From a bacterium 0.1xD8-71 (lineage in GTDB: Bacteria; Bacillota; Clostridia; Lachnospirales; Lachnospiraceae), in assembly GCA_003612405.1 (NCBI GenBank), contig RAYR01000016.1, positions 90,408 through 154,407 of the forward strand: a DNA stretch of 64,000 nucleotides, given 5' to 3'. Below are positions 26,995 to 36,144 of this stretch, piece after piece. Under the pieces are notes generated by a model. The model was not told where the DNA came from. It saw nothing but the letters and a program-made list of their open reading frames with translations, and ran no database searches. The first letter of the stretch is position 1, and each line of letters starts with the position of its first letter. The position numbers were made by a program, and so were the translations under genes.

Positions 26995-29271
26995 TCATGC
27001 CAGCCCGTTCAGCTTATCCACGATTGCCTGAATATCTCCCATGCTCACATTGCCGCCAAAGCTGACGGCTCCACGAAGCGGCATAAATTTCGCCATGGCT
27101 GCGTTCATATCCTCGGATATGGCCTCACTGGCAGCGTCAGTCTCTTGTTCCGGCTTTTCTCCTCCGAAAATATCCAGCTTGAGAAGATCTTTCACAATCT
27201 CTCTGGCCCGGGAATCTTTTAACACATCTCCCATAATGGTATCTGTGGTATAGACAAAAGGAAGCTCCACTGTAGATTCAACTCTGACTTCTTTCGTCAA
27301 AACAATATCTCTGGAAGATTTCCCGATCAGGATATCAAAAGTCCCCGATTCCACATGCCAGTCATGAATCCTTACGCTGTAATACGCAAAAGCTCTTTTA
27401 TCCAACGTGAAAGTCACTGTCTTTGTCTCACCAGGCTCCAGCTCTACTTTGACAAAATCCCTCAACTCTTTTACCGGACGGATTACTGTACTTTCTTTAT
27501 CTGCCACATAGAGCTGTACCACCTCTTTTCCGGTCATCTTACCGGTATTGGTTACATCTACGGAAACCTTCATAACATCGGTATCTTTCATCTGTTCTTT
27601 ATCCGTTCTCAAGTTGGCATAAGCAAAGGTCGTATAGGAAAGGCCATGTCCAAAAGGAAACAGTACATCCATTTTCTTCTTATCATAATAGCGGTATCCT
27701 ACAAAAATACCTTCCCGGTATTCCACCATATCTCCTTCCCCGATATAAGACAGATAGGATGGATTATCCTCCAGTCTCAGCGGAAAAGTCTCCGGCAGTT
27801 TTCCGCTGGGGTTCACTCTTCCAAACAGAATGTCACAGACCGCACCGCCCACCGCCTGGCCGCCAAGATATGCCTCCAGGATACCTTTTACCTGCCCTGC
27901 CCAGGGCATCTCCACCGGGGAACCATTGTGCAGAACTACCACTGTATTAGGCTGTACCTGAGACACCTGGCGAATCAGTTCATTCTGACATGACGGCATT
28001 GCCATATGCTCCCTGTCAAATCCTTCCGATTCAAAGGCATCCGGAAGGCCCGCAAAGATTACCGCTGCTTTCGCTTTCCCCGCTGCTTCTACTGCCTCCG
28101 CAAACAGTTTTTCATCAACTTTATCTTCCTTATCGTCAAACCCCTGTGCATAGGTGACATTCCCCATAGCCTGAGCAATATCCCATGCCGATGTAACTTT
28201 ATGACTGTTGATATGGGAACTGCCGCCGCCCTGATACCGGGGCTTTGCAGCATATTTTCCAATAAAGGCAATCTGGTCATTTTCGGCTAAAGGAAGCACC
28301 CCTTCATTTTTCAGCAGAACGACTGTTTCCTCCGCCACCTTTCTCGCCATCTCGTGATCTTGATCCCGGTCAAATACAGCCTGTTTATCACGGTTCTCCT
28401 CATAGCGGAACACAATATTCAGAATCCGCTCTACCGCAGTATCCACCACACTTTCATCCAGTTCGCCGCTCTGTACCGCACCCACAATCAGCTTATCATT
28501 CGCTCCCATGGATGTGGGCATCTCCAGATCAAGTCCTGCTTTCAGGTCTTCCACCCGACTGTTAACTGCGCCCCAGTCGCTCATCACATAACCGTCAAAT
28601 CCCCATTCATCCCGCAGTACTTCTGTCAGATACTTATGATTCTGAGCCGCATAGGTGCCATTGATCTTATTATAAGAACACATGACTGTCCAGGGCTTTT
28701 CCTTTTTGACTGCTCCCTCAAACGCTGCCAGGTAAATCTCCCGGAGTGTCCGTTCATCAACCCTGGAATCCGAAGACATCCTTCTGGTCTCCTGGTTGTT
28801 TGCCAGGAAATGTTTGATACTCGTACCCACATGTTTACTCTGTACACCATGAATCAAAGCCCCTGCCATTTCACTGGCCACCAGCGGATCTTCGGAATAG
28901 TATTCAAAGTTGCGCCCGCACAGAGGAGAACGTTTAATATTGACTGCCGGGCCTAAGATCACACTTACGCCCTCTGCCTGACATTCCTCTCCTAACACCT
29001 CTCCCATTTTCACTAAAAGCTCTCTGTTAAAAGAAGCCGCCGTACCGCAGCCTGCCGGGAAACACACCGCCTTAATGCTGTCATTGACTCCTAAATGATC
29101 TCCTTCCTGATCCTGCTTGCGCAGTCCATGAGGCCCGTCAGACACCATGCTTGCCGGAATCCCTAACCGCTCCACCGCCTCCGTATGCCAGAAATCTGCA
29201 CCGGAACACATGGCTGCCTTTTCTTCCAGTGTCATCTTCGATATGATTTCTCTGATTTTGTCTGCCGTCAT
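26995..29271 (-). CDS. Glycoside hydrolase family 3 beta-glucosidase-type enzyme
   Basis: 758 residues from the ATG at 29271, chosen because AGGAGGG lies seven bases upstream; earlier in-frame starts (29295, 29331) lack a ribosome site. Domains in order: GH3 N-terminal barrel (about 20-310), with nucleophile Asp232 in YVMSDWGAV; GH3 C-terminal alpha/beta domain (about 345-560; KHF and ASN-type motifs appear earlier, GHGLSYTTFAY closes it); fibronectin III-like domain (about 580-660). A further 90-residue tail of unknown role follows. There is no signal peptide, so it acts on imported oligosaccharides. Exact substrate uncertain. Its own promoter is at 29320-29348. Confidence 0.9.
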   Translation of the reverse strand: MTADKIREIISKMTLEEKAAMCSGADFWHTEAVERLGIPASMVSDGPHGLRKQDQEGDHLGVNDSIKAVCFPAGCGTAASFNRELLVKMGEVLGEECQAEGVSVILGPAVNIKRSPLCGRNFEYYSEDPLVASEMAGALIHGVQSKHVGTSIKHFLANNQETRRMSSDSRVDERTLREIYLAAFEGAVKKEKPWTVMCSYNKINGTYAAQNHKYLTEVLRDEWGFDGYVMSDWGAVNSRVEDLKAGLDLEMPTSMGANDKLIVGAVQSGELDESVVDTAVERILNIVFRYEENRDKQAVFDRDQDHEMARKVAEETVVLLKNEGVLPLAENDQIAFIGKYAAKPRYQGGGSSHINSHKVTSAWDIAQAMGNVTYAQGFDDKEDKVDEKLFAEAVEAAGKAKAAVIFAGLPDAFESEGFDREHMAMPSCQNELIRQVSQVQPNTVVVLHNGSPVEMPWAGQVKGILEAYLGGQAVGGAVCDILFGRVNPSGKLPETFPLRLEDNPSYLSYIGEGDMVEYREGIFVGYRYYDKKKMDVLFPFGHGLSYTTFAYANLRTDKEQMKDTDVMKVSVDVTNTGKMTGKEVVQLYVADKESTVIRPVKELRDFVKVELEPGETKTVTFTLDKRAFAYYSVRIHDWHVESGTFDILIGKSSRDIVLTKEVRVESTVELPFVYTTDTIMGDVLKDSRAREIVKDLLKLDIFGGEKPEQETDAASEAISEDMNAAMAKFMPLRGAVSFGGNVSMGDIQAIVDKLNGLA

Positions 29272-29319
29272 GCTATAACCCTCCTGTTTATTCATTGCCT
29301 GGCCTTCTATTCTATAGCT

Positions 29320-29348
29320 ATTATAAAACAACCCCCAATATAAGACAA
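29320..29348 (-). promoter_or_regulatory. Sigma-A promoter of the GH3 gene
   Basis: Minus strand TTGTCT at 29348-29343, 17-base spacer, TATAAT at 29325-29320, about 42 bases from predicted start to ATG. Confidence 0.7.
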
Positions 29349-29385
29349 TTACTTATCTTAATTGGGAGCTTCTTTCACTACTTTA

Positions 29386-29595
29386 CTATTGCCTGTGACT
29401 GTCATTACTCTTCAAACACTTTTCTGTACTCTTCCGCTCCTTAATTTTTGACACCGCATTTTCCGTTTCATCCTCTTCCTTGCAGGGTATATACTTTGCA
29501 ATATTTACCCGTTTTACGGTATCATTATCTCGTTCTGTACTGTAGAGTGGAACATACCGCTCCGACACATCCTCAATAAAGTCTTTCAAATACAA
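29386..29595 (-). CDS. Doubtful small open frame, no recognised product
   Basis: 69 residues, hydrophilic and charged, beginning at a TTG (MYLKDFIEDVSERYV) without a convincing ribosome site. It does not resemble any family I know. It may be a remnant of a longer gene or chance; it is listed because it is the only frame of any length in this gap on the coding strand. Confidence 0.2.
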   Translation of the reverse strand: MYLKDFIEDVSERYVPLYSTERDNDTVKRVNIAKYIPCKEEDETENAVSKIKERKSTEKCLKSNDSHRQ

Positions 29596-29630
29596 ACTCT
29601 ATAATTATGGTGTAATAAAGGATATCCTAT

Positions 29631-30875
29631 TTACCTTTTCTCCCCGCGAAGCACCATCAGGCAGTAGCTTCCTCCCTCCTCACAATTTCCGAATCGAATC
29701 TTACCGCCATGCGCCAGGATAATCTTCTTCACAATTTCAAGTCCGTGAATATTCTGCTTTGCACCGCCCTTTTTCCTGCTCTGCAATCCATGCAGAATTT
29801 CCGGGGAATAGCCCACACCGTTATCCTCAAAGCGAATATAACATTTTCTTTTTTCTTTCCACATGGATATCTGAATGTTTACGGACTTATCCTGTCCGTT
29901 GTGTTTGATGCTGTTGTTGATCAGATTCCGTAACACCCTCACCAGAAGCTGTCGGTCTGCCATCACATATATATGTTCTGTGTCCCCATCCATCCGCACA
30001 TCAATCTTCAGTTGTCCTGACAGGGTATCATTGAGAAATTCTGCCGCGGTACTTCTGATCATTTCTGCGAGACGTACCTTTTCTTTTCTAAGCGCCTGCA
30101 TGGAGTATTCCAGCTGGGAAGTCAGATTTAAATCCGCAATCAGTTCTTTCATCACGATACTCTGGTGCCGGATGACAGCTGCCTGTTGTCTTGCTTCTTC
30201 TGACAGGCCTGTATCATGTTCCAGGGTATCCGCATATCCCATCACCACAGATAATGGAGTTCTGATATCATGGGATACCCCTGCAATCCATTCTATCCTT
30301 GCCCGCTCCCGACTTTTCATAAAACGTCTTGTAAATAGGAAGACCAACACTACAATCCAGGCAAGATTTGCTGCAAAATAATACCACCAGGCTTTCATAA
30401 CAAAATCCATCCAGGAAATAGGAAATTCCAGATTGTATTTCCAGGCAGTATCCTTTTGCATGCCGACTACCATAATCCGGTCATCCCATACCCGCAGTTG
30501 TACCGGATATCCTTTCAGATACCAACGGGTCATACGGGCAATATCAGCCTGCGTATAGGTATTTTTCAGTTCCTCCGGTTTGCGCACACTCCACACCACT
30601 TCTCCCTTTTCATTAAGAAGCATTGCAAATTGATCCTGTTCTTCCAATTTGCGAAACATATCCTCCGCCAGCACATATCCTTGATCTGTGTATGTGAGCG
30701 CTTCCATCACTTTTCCGCCGGCAATATAATCCCAGCTCATATTGCTGTAAATATACCCCCCTGCCAGCAGAAATACAAAATTCAATATACCCACCAGAAC
30801 AATGATCATGATAATCACTGAGATTCCATAAAGAACCACTTTCATTAATTTTCTGCCATTATATTGTATTTTCAT
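29631..30875 (-). CDS. Sensor histidine kinase paired with the regulator at 30888
   Basis: 414 residues. TM1 about 14-40, an extracellular loop of about 120 residues (41-160), TM2 about 165-183, then HisKA with the phosphorylated His202 in SHDIRTPLSVVMGYADTL and an ATPase domain (N-box NLINNSIKHNGQ, G1 DNGVGYSPE, G2 HGLEIVKKI). It belongs to the class of kinases beside LanFEG-type ABC transporters, such as C. difficile CprK, which sense cationic peptides. It starts 12 bases after the regulator stop, so the two form one operon divergent from the ABC genes at 31828. Confidence 0.85.
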   Translation of the reverse strand: MKIQYNGRKLMKVVLYGISVIIMIIVLVGILNFVFLLAGGYIYSNMSWDYIAGGKVMEALTYTDQGYVLAEDMFRKLEEQDQFAMLLNEKGEVVWSVRKPEELKNTYTQADIARMTRWYLKGYPVQLRVWDDRIMVVGMQKDTAWKYNLEFPISWMDFVMKAWWYYFAANLAWIVVLVFLFTRRFMKSRERARIEWIAGVSHDIRTPLSVVMGYADTLEHDTGLSEEARQQAAVIRHQSIVMKELIADLNLTSQLEYSMQALRKEKVRLAEMIRSTAAEFLNDTLSGQLKIDVRMDGDTEHIYVMADRQLLVRVLRNLINNSIKHNGQDKSVNIQISMWKEKRKCYIRFEDNGVGYSPEILHGLQSRKKGGAKQNIHGLEIVKKIILAHGGKIRFGNCEEGGSYCLMVLRGEKR

Positions 30876-30887
30876 GTCTCATCTTCC

Positions 30888-31613
30888 TTATACCAGTCTG
30901 TATCCCAGTCCTCTTACCGTCAAAAGATATTTCGGATGGGAGGGATCCTCCTCTATCTTTTCCCGCAGTCTGCGGATATGGACGATCAGGGTATTCTCAT
31001 ACCCATAGTTTTCTTCCTGCCAGACCGCATCACACAGCGCGTCAATGGTCACGATCCGCCCTCTTTCCTGAGACAGTTTCTTTAGGATAGCATACTCCTT
31101 TGCCGTCAGTGCAACCTCCGTATCCATTCCACCTGCGCCGGCCTTTTCACCCCTGTTCCAATGCACAACACCGCTCCCTAAATCCACAAGACAGTCCCCC
31201 AGCAAAACACTTTCATTTTCCCTGGCATCTTTTATCCGATACACACGCTTCAACACAGCCTTGACCCGCAGGATCAGTTCCTCCGGCAAAAAAGGTTTCG
31301 TGATATAATCGTCCGCGCCTAAGCCCAGTCCCCGAAGCCTGTTCTCATCTTCGTCCCTGGCTGACAGAAAAATAACGGGTATTTCCGATTCTTTCCGCAG
31401 GCTCTCAAAAAGGGTAAATCCATCCCCGTCAGGAAGCATGACATCTAACAGGACTAAATGTGGTGTCTCTTTATGAAACAGTTCCCTGGCCTGTCTACAG
31501 TTCCCTGCTGTGACCACATGATGAAAACCGGCTCTCTTTAGAAATCCCGCCACCATCTCCAGCAATGTTTTCTCATCATCTACCAGTAAGATTTTATATT
31601 CATGGATATCCAT
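30888..31613 (-). CDS. OmpR-family response regulator
   Basis: 241 residues from the ATG at 31613, chosen because GGAGGAG lies eight bases upstream (a longer frame to 31667 has none). Receiver domain (about 6-120) with Asp12/Asp13, phosphorylated Asp57 (LLDVMLPDGDG) and the conserved Lys in DYITKPF; winged-helix DNA-binding domain (about 145-241) ending HPKYLLTVRGLGYRLV. It is likely to control the divergent ABC operon through sites in the 214-base gap. Confidence 0.9.
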   Translation of the reverse strand: MDIHEYKILLVDDEKTLLEMVAGFLKRAGFHHVVTAGNCRQARELFHKETPHLVLLDVMLPDGDGFTLFESLRKESEIPVIFLSARDEDENRLRGLGLGADDYITKPFLPEELILRVKAVLKRVYRIKDARENESVLLGDCLVDLGSGVVHWNRGEKAGAGGMDTEVALTAKEYAILKKLSQERGRIVTIDALCDAVWQEENYGYENTLIVHIRRLREKIEEDPSHPKYLLTVRGLGYRLV

Positions 31614-31687
31614 TTGCAAATCTCCTCCATCCCAGATCAAAAGACTTTGATACATTCCTTTTCCCACTTAAAACTCTCTCTGCCAAT

Positions 31688-31693
31688 ATTATA
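31688..31693 (-). promoter_or_regulatory. -10 box for the regulator-kinase operon
   Basis: Perfect TATAAT on the minus strand at 31693-31688, with a weak TTCCTT 16 bases upstream. A poor -35 with a perfect -10 fits activator dependence. Confidence 0.45.
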
Positions 31694-31732
31694 TTGCTTA
31701 CCACATTTTAAGGAAAGATATACATCTGTTTC

Positions 31733-31748
31733 TTAATGTAAATGTAAT
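31733..31748 (+). promoter_or_regulatory. Tandem AATGTA repeats, candidate regulator site
   Basis: TTAATGTAAATGTAAT: two AATGTA hexamers abut at 31735-31740 and 31741-31746. They lie about 85 bases before the ABC start codon and between the two divergent operons. OmpR-type regulators bind such direct repeats; assignment is inferred. Confidence 0.4.
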
Positions 31749-31827
31749 CTCTCCTTCATCACGCTGTAAGCAGACTCCTTTATCCTAAAGGTATCAAAAT
31801 TCATAACACAGGAAAGGATGATACATT

Positions 31828-32748
31828 ATGCCAAAACAAAATCTGGTAGAAACCCATAATCTCACAAAACAGTACGGTAGTGTCCGCTGTGTCAGCTCTG
31901 TTAATATGCAGGTCCCTCCGGGTGCTGTCTACGGCTTCCTGGGGCCCAATGGTGCCGGCAAGTCCACCACGCTGAAGATGATCCTTGGTCTGGCCCGGCC
32001 CACGGACGGAACCATCACACTCTTTGGCACACCGGTCAATGAACACAACCGCATTAAACTGCTCGCACAGACCGGCTCTTTAATAGAATCTCCCAGCTAT
32101 TATGGGCATCTGACCGGAGAGGAGAATCTGCGTATTGTACAAACCCTCAAAGGCTGTTCTGCAAAAGATATTGATGAAGTACTTAGAATCGTCCGTCTGG
32201 ACGCTGCCCGCCAGAAACTGGTCAATCACTATTCTCTGGGCATGAAGCAGCGTCTCGGTCTGGCCGCAGCTCTGCTGGGATTTCCCCGGCTCCTGATCCT
32301 GGACGAACCCACCAATGGACTGGATCCTGCCGGAATCCAGGAAATGCGTGAGCTGATCCGTTCCTTGCCGGACGCCTATGGTATGACTATACTGGTTTCT
32401 TCCCATCTCCTTGGTGAGATCGACCAGATGGCGGATCATGTCGGGATCATCCGCAAAGGAGAATTAGTCTATCAGAACGCTCTGGAATCTCTTCATTCCC
32501 ATGCCAAATCCCAGATTGCGCTGCGTGTCAGCCATACAGCCATTGCCATGGACCTGCTGCGCCAGGATGGCATAGATATATCGCAGGAGGAAGATTACCT
32601 TTTGTTTCCCATGATGGACGACTCCTATGTGGCCAACCTGTGCAGACGGCTGATTGCGCAGAATATATCTCTCTACCGCATAGAGAAACGGGAAAAGAGT
32701 CTGGAAGATATTTTCTTATCCCTGACCGGAAAGGAGACCAGCTTATGA
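31828..32748 (+). CDS. ABC transporter ATPase, LanF/CprA-like
   Basis: 306 residues. Walker A GPNGAGKST (39-47), ABC signature in the LGMKQR form typical of LanF and drug-type exporters, Walker B LLILDEPTNGLDP, and a C-terminal extension (about 220-306) common to lantibiotic-protection ATPases. It is the first of three overlapping or closely spaced plus-strand genes with two ABC-2 permeases, the make-up of LanFEG and C. difficile CprABC systems that expel or displace antimicrobial peptides. No lantibiotic biosynthesis gene is present, so a resistance role is more likely than self-immunity. Confidence 0.88.
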   Translation: MPKQNLVETHNLTKQYGSVRCVSSVNMQVPPGAVYGFLGPNGAGKSTTLKMILGLARPTDGTITLFGTPVNEHNRIKLLAQTGSLIESPSYYGHLTGEENLRIVQTLKGCSAKDIDEVLRIVRLDAARQKLVNHYSLGMKQRLGLAAALLGFPRLLILDEPTNGLDPAGIQEMRELIRSLPDAYGMTILVSSHLLGEIDQMADHVGIIRKGELVYQNALESLHSHAKSQIALRVSHTAIAMDLLRQDGIDISQEEDYLLFPMMDDSYVANLCRRLIAQNISLYRIEKREKSLEDIFLSLTGKETSL

Positions 32749-33497
32749 TCACACTGAAGACAGAATTTCAGAAAATCAAAAGAAGAAAAATCGGACTGAC
32801 CATGGCCGCTCTGACAGGCATCCAGTTTGTGTGGTTTCTCTGGGCCACCAAAAATCCAGATGAAAAAGAACTTACCCAGGGCTGGCTCAACCTGCTCTAC
32901 AGCCTGCCCCTGCTCAATGTCATCATGATGCCCACCATCATGTCAGTGCTTGCCTCCCGTCTCAGTGACCTGGAACACAAGGGCAATACCTACAAGCAGC
33001 TTCGGACACTACGAAGGCCGGGCATCCTCTATGATGCCAAGGTCCTTTGCGGTTTCCTTTTCGTTGCAGCTATCTGCGCTGCCCAGATTCTCTTTTTACT
33101 GGTTCTGGGATATTGCTATCATTATACGGATACACTTTATCCGCACTATTATCTGTCAGCCTTTTTATTAAACCTGGGATGTTGCTTTTCTTTATATTTA
33201 TTGCAGCTAAATCTGTCCCTGCTGTTTTTTAACCAGATGATTCCTCTGGTGGTAGGTCTGTGCGGTTCCCTGCTGGGCCTGATCCTGATGTTTATTAAAA
33301 TGTATTCCTTCCTGCCCTGGGGCGGATTTCTGTCCTGCACCCTGGTGAGCATGGACTGGAATGTGGAAACCCGGGTAGTGACCTATTTCTACAGAGAACA
33401 TTCTGCCATAGAACTCTGTGCCATAGGCATGGTATTTATCTGGATTGCCATCTTCTATATGACCGGCAGAGTTGCCTTTACCCGCAAGGAAGTCTGA
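32745..33497 (+). CDS. ABC-2 permease subunit 1 (LanE/CprB-like)
   Basis: 250 residues with six membrane segments, beginning MITLKTEFQKIKRRKIGLT, the N-terminal cytoplasmic helix typical of lantibiotic-immunity permeases. The ATG overlaps the ATPase stop by four bases (ATGA) and has AAGGAGA upstream, so translation is coupled. It is expected to pair with the second permease and the ATPase in a heteromeric transporter. Confidence 0.82.
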   Translation: MITLKTEFQKIKRRKIGLTMAALTGIQFVWFLWATKNPDEKELTQGWLNLLYSLPLLNVIMMPTIMSVLASRLSDLEHKGNTYKQLRTLRRPGILYDAKVLCGFLFVAAICAAQILFLLVLGYCYHYTDTLYPHYYLSAFLLNLGCCFSLYLLQLNLSLLFFNQMIPLVVGLCGSLLGLILMFIKMYSFLPWGGFLSCTLVSMDWNVETRVVTYFYREHSAIELCAIGMVFIWIAIFYMTGRVAFTRKEV

Positions 33498-33518
33498 CAA
33501 AATAAGGAGGAAACCTAC

Positions 33519-34256
33519 ATGAACATATCTTACTATAAAGCCGTCAAGGCTGAACGGCTGAAACTGAAACGAAGTCCGGTATGGCTGGCCTTTTTTGCCC
33601 TGCCTATGATATCCGCTTTCTTCGGCACCATGAATTATAAAATGAATCTTGGTATCTTAAAATCCGAATGGTTCAGTCTCTGGAGTCAGCACTCTCTCTT
33701 TCTCTGCTACTTCTTTATGCCTGCGCTGATCGGTACCTACTGTTCTTATCTGTGGAGGCTGGAGCATACACACCACAACTGGAACAGCTTTCTCACCGCT
33801 CCCATACCGCGCTTTAGTCTGTATCTGGGCAAGCTGACGCAGGCAGTGCAGATGGCTGTATTGGGTAACTTATGGATTTTTCTTTTATTTTATGTATGCG
33901 GCAGATTTGCCGGTATTCAAAGCCCCTTCCCGGCAGTCGCTGCAGAATGGTTCGTCTGCGGCGTCCTGGGCACTGTGGTCATCTGCTGCGTGCAGCTTCT
34001 GTTATCCTTAATCATCCGCTCATTTGCCATTCCCATTGGCATTGCCCTTCTGGGCGGTATCCTTGGATTGATGATAACCAACCGTGACCACGGCCTTGAC
34101 TATCCTTATTCCATCTACTGTATGGGGATGCGCGCCAACAATCCGGACATGACTATAGATATACCAGCCCTTGTCACTAACTCTCTTGGCTATATTTTTA
34201 TCTTTTCTTTCCTCACTATCCTGTATCTACACAGGAAGGAAATTGCTGCAAATTAG
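33519..34256 (+). CDS. ABC-2 permease subunit 2 (LanG/CprC-like)
   Basis: 245 residues with six membrane segments; begins MNISYYKAVKAERLKLKRSP, again an amphipathic cytoplasmic start. The pattern YLWRLEHTHHNWNSFLTAPI matches the conserved first loop of this permease class. It follows the first permease by 21 bases with AAGGAGG upstream and is the last gene before the hairpin at 34293. Confidence 0.82.
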   Translation: MNISYYKAVKAERLKLKRSPVWLAFFALPMISAFFGTMNYKMNLGILKSEWFSLWSQHSLFLCYFFMPALIGTYCSYLWRLEHTHHNWNSFLTAPIPRFSLYLGKLTQAVQMAVLGNLWIFLLFYVCGRFAGIQSPFPAVAAEWFVCGVLGTVVICCVQLLLSLIIRSFAIPIGIALLGGILGLMITNRDHGLDYPYSIYCMGMRANNPDMTIDIPALVTNSLGYIFIFSFLTILYLHRKEIAAN

Positions 34257-34292
34257 GAAATATAAATTCTTATAGAATTAAACCGGTAAACC

Positions 34293-34328
34293 AAAACGCT
34301 GGTCAGACAAGCGGCCAGCGTTTTTCTT
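34293..34328 (+). terminator. Terminator of the LanFEG-like operon
   Basis: AAAACGCTGG (34293-34302) pairs with CCAGCGTTTT (34315-34324), then TTC. It can also serve the convergent gene at 34350. Confidence 0.85.
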
Positions 34329-34349
34329 CTGTCTCTATGTTGTAATAAT

Positions 34350-35456
34350 TTATTTCTGCCCGTCCAGAAGCTGTTTGAGCGCTTCATCGCCCACGCTTAT
34401 CCAGGCATCTTCTTCCTCTTCATTGAGTCCCAGATACTCCCGCAGAGTCTCCGGAGTCTCACTGAATCCCCACTCCTGGCTGTAGTCATCAATGGCCTCA
34501 AACTCTATCTCGCCTGCCAGGTATTTTTCTTTAAATTTCTTCTCTGTATCTTCCCGCGCCTTTTTCTCCACCATCTCATAGACAGGTGTGGGCACGCCGT
34601 ACTTCTTACCCATCCGCACCACTTCGTAGATCAATCCGTCAATCTCAGAAGGCTTGCCGGCATAAATATCCCGCTGCATGGAGGTGCTGGCTGTCGAATT
34701 TAAAGAATCCAGAATCTGTAAGTTGGTGGTCACAATATCGACCAGGAAAGGAACGCCCATGGCCACCGCCAGCGCATCCACTTCCTTCATCAGCTTCACA
34801 AAGGTATCCCTGGGTTCCCCGGTCTTTTGCACCTCGCCGGCGGAAACGTGATAGTAGAGACCACAGGCCGCCATGGGAGACACATAGGCAAATTTCTGCA
34901 AGGCATCCCGTCTGATGTTATCTGACAATATACCCTCAATGCCGCTTTCCTTTAAATCTTTTGCCACCTCCAGAAGCTCCGGCCGTAATTCCTCTTTCTC
35001 CCGCACGCCATACACGATACGGAAGATATCTCCATTCTGCCAGATAGTACCCGGCTCCTTAATCTCCGCTGCTATATAGATACACCCGTCTGTCACAAGC
35101 AGACCGGGCAGTTCTTCCTGTAATCTGCTGCCGGTCCCATAGATATTAAGAATCGGAATAACTATTGTAGTTTCCTTCGCCACCCGTCTGATGAAGGGTA
35201 TGACATCTTCTAGGGAATACCCTTTCACACATACAAAGATGATATCAGGCTGTCCGTCATAATGTTCCATATCCGCAGCCTGCACGGGAAAGACCGTATA
35301 ATTTCCTTTCCGCGTGGTCTCCATCTTGAGGCCTTCCTCCTGCATCTTTTTCAAATGCGTCCCCCTCGCAATCAAGGTCACATCCTTACCTGCCTCTGTC
35401 ATATATGCACCGATGCTGCCGCCGGTACCGCCTGCCCCAATAATCAAATATTTCAT
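34350..35456 (-). CDS. Ketopantoate reductase-family (ApbA/PanE) oxidoreductase
   Basis: 368 residues, longer than the roughly 300 of typical PanE because of a C-terminal tail. The N-terminal Rossmann fold starts MKYLIIGAGGTGGSIGAYM, and the catalytic-domain features LQKFAYVSPMAAC and PSEIDGLIYEVVRMG (the Lys/Glu/Asn-bearing helices) are visible. It would reduce a 2-oxo acid such as ketopantoate with NADPH; the tail (about 300-368) and isolation from other pantothenate genes leave the true substrate open. The ATG follows GGGAGGTTT. Confidence 0.8.
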   Translation of the reverse strand: MKYLIIGAGGTGGSIGAYMTEAGKDVTLIARGTHLKKMQEEGLKMETTRKGNYTVFPVQAADMEHYDGQPDIIFVCVKGYSLEDVIPFIRRVAKETTIVIPILNIYGTGSRLQEELPGLLVTDGCIYIAAEIKEPGTIWQNGDIFRIVYGVREKEELRPELLEVAKDLKESGIEGILSDNIRRDALQKFAYVSPMAACGLYYHVSAGEVQKTGEPRDTFVKLMKEVDALAVAMGVPFLVDIVTTNLQILDSLNSTASTSMQRDIYAGKPSEIDGLIYEVVRMGKKYGVPTPVYEMVEKKAREDTEKKFKEKYLAGEIEFEAIDDYSQEWGFSETPETLREYLGLNEEEEDAWISVGDEALKQLLDGQK

Positions 35457-35591
35457 ATAAACCTCCCTGACTTACATTCCACACTCACATTTTAGCCGAT
35501 TCCCCCATGAATGACAAGCGTAAAAACGATGCATTGTATTTCTTTCTGTTCACATCGAAGATTCTCCCCCGCCTCAAATGCCAAATGCTTC

Positions 35592-35620
35592 TTGACACTT
35601 CCATAAATAAGGTCCATAAT
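35592..35620 (+). promoter_or_regulatory. Promoter of the Mrp operon
   Basis: TTGACA at 35592-35597, 17-base spacer, CATAAT at 35615-35620, about 50 bases before the first ATG at 35679. Confidence 0.75.
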
Positions 35621-35645
35621 AGCTACGGTTATGGATACCTTATTT
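35605..35645. promoter_or_regulatory. Large dyad over the -10 region of the Mrp promoter
   Basis: AAATAAGGTCCATAA at 35605-35619 faces TTATGGATACCTTATTT at 35629-35645: 15 bp of complementarity with a two-base bulge. It covers the spacer, -10 and predicted start, so it is better read as a protein-binding operator than as an RNA hairpin. Confidence 0.55.
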
Positions 35646-35678
35646 TAATAGGTAGAAATTTTTCGGAGGAAAACTAAA

Positions 35679-36143
35679 ATGTTCATACTTTTTTTCCTTG
35701 TATGGGTTATTTTTAACGGCCAGTTTACACTGGAAATCGCTGTCTTTGGAATTGTCATTGCCGGGGCTATGTACTGGTTTATCTGTAAATTCCTCAATTA
35801 TAAGCCCGGTTATGATCTTTTCTTATGCAAGAAGGCCCCCCTTCTGATTCATTACCTGATAACACTCATCATTGAAATCCTGAAGGCAAACGGAGCAGTT
35901 TTTAAAATGATCTACAGTGCTGAATATGAGCCGGAACCGGCCATCGTTCATTTCCAGACAGATTTAAAGACTACTTTTGCACGGGTGCTGCTGGCCAACT
36001 CTATTACTCTGACACCAGGCACCATCACTGTCTCCCTGAAGGATAACATATATACCGTGCACTGCCTGGATAAAGAACTTGCCATGGGCATTGACTCCTC
36101 TGTCTTTGTAAAACTACTGGAAAGAATAGAAAGGAAAGACTGA
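35679..36143 (+). CDS. mrpE: Mrp antiporter subunit E
   Basis: 154 residues, first gene of a ten-gene operon. Two N-terminal membrane segments (about 1-45) and a third near 60, then the soluble MnhE domain with the conserved ILKANGAVFKMI and VLLANSITLTPGTITV. MrpE helps assemble and stabilise multi-subunit Na+/H+ antiporters. GGAGG precedes the ATG. Confidence 0.92.
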   Translation: MFILFFLVWVIFNGQFTLEIAVFGIVIAGAMYWFICKFLNYKPGYDLFLCKKAPLLIHYLITLIIEILKANGAVFKMIYSAEYEPEPAIVHFQTDLKTTFARVLLANSITLTPGTITVSLKDNIYTVHCLDKELAMGIDSSVFVKLLERIERKD

Positions 36144-36144
36144 G

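Larger units (their letters stand above)
29272..29630. other. 359-base gap between GH3 gene and sensor kinase
   Basis: The region contains the GH3 promoter at its left end and a doubtful 69-codon open frame (29386-29595). A short palindrome AGGATATCCT lies near 29617-29626. No terminator with a clear T-run was found for the kinase gene. Confidence 0.6.
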
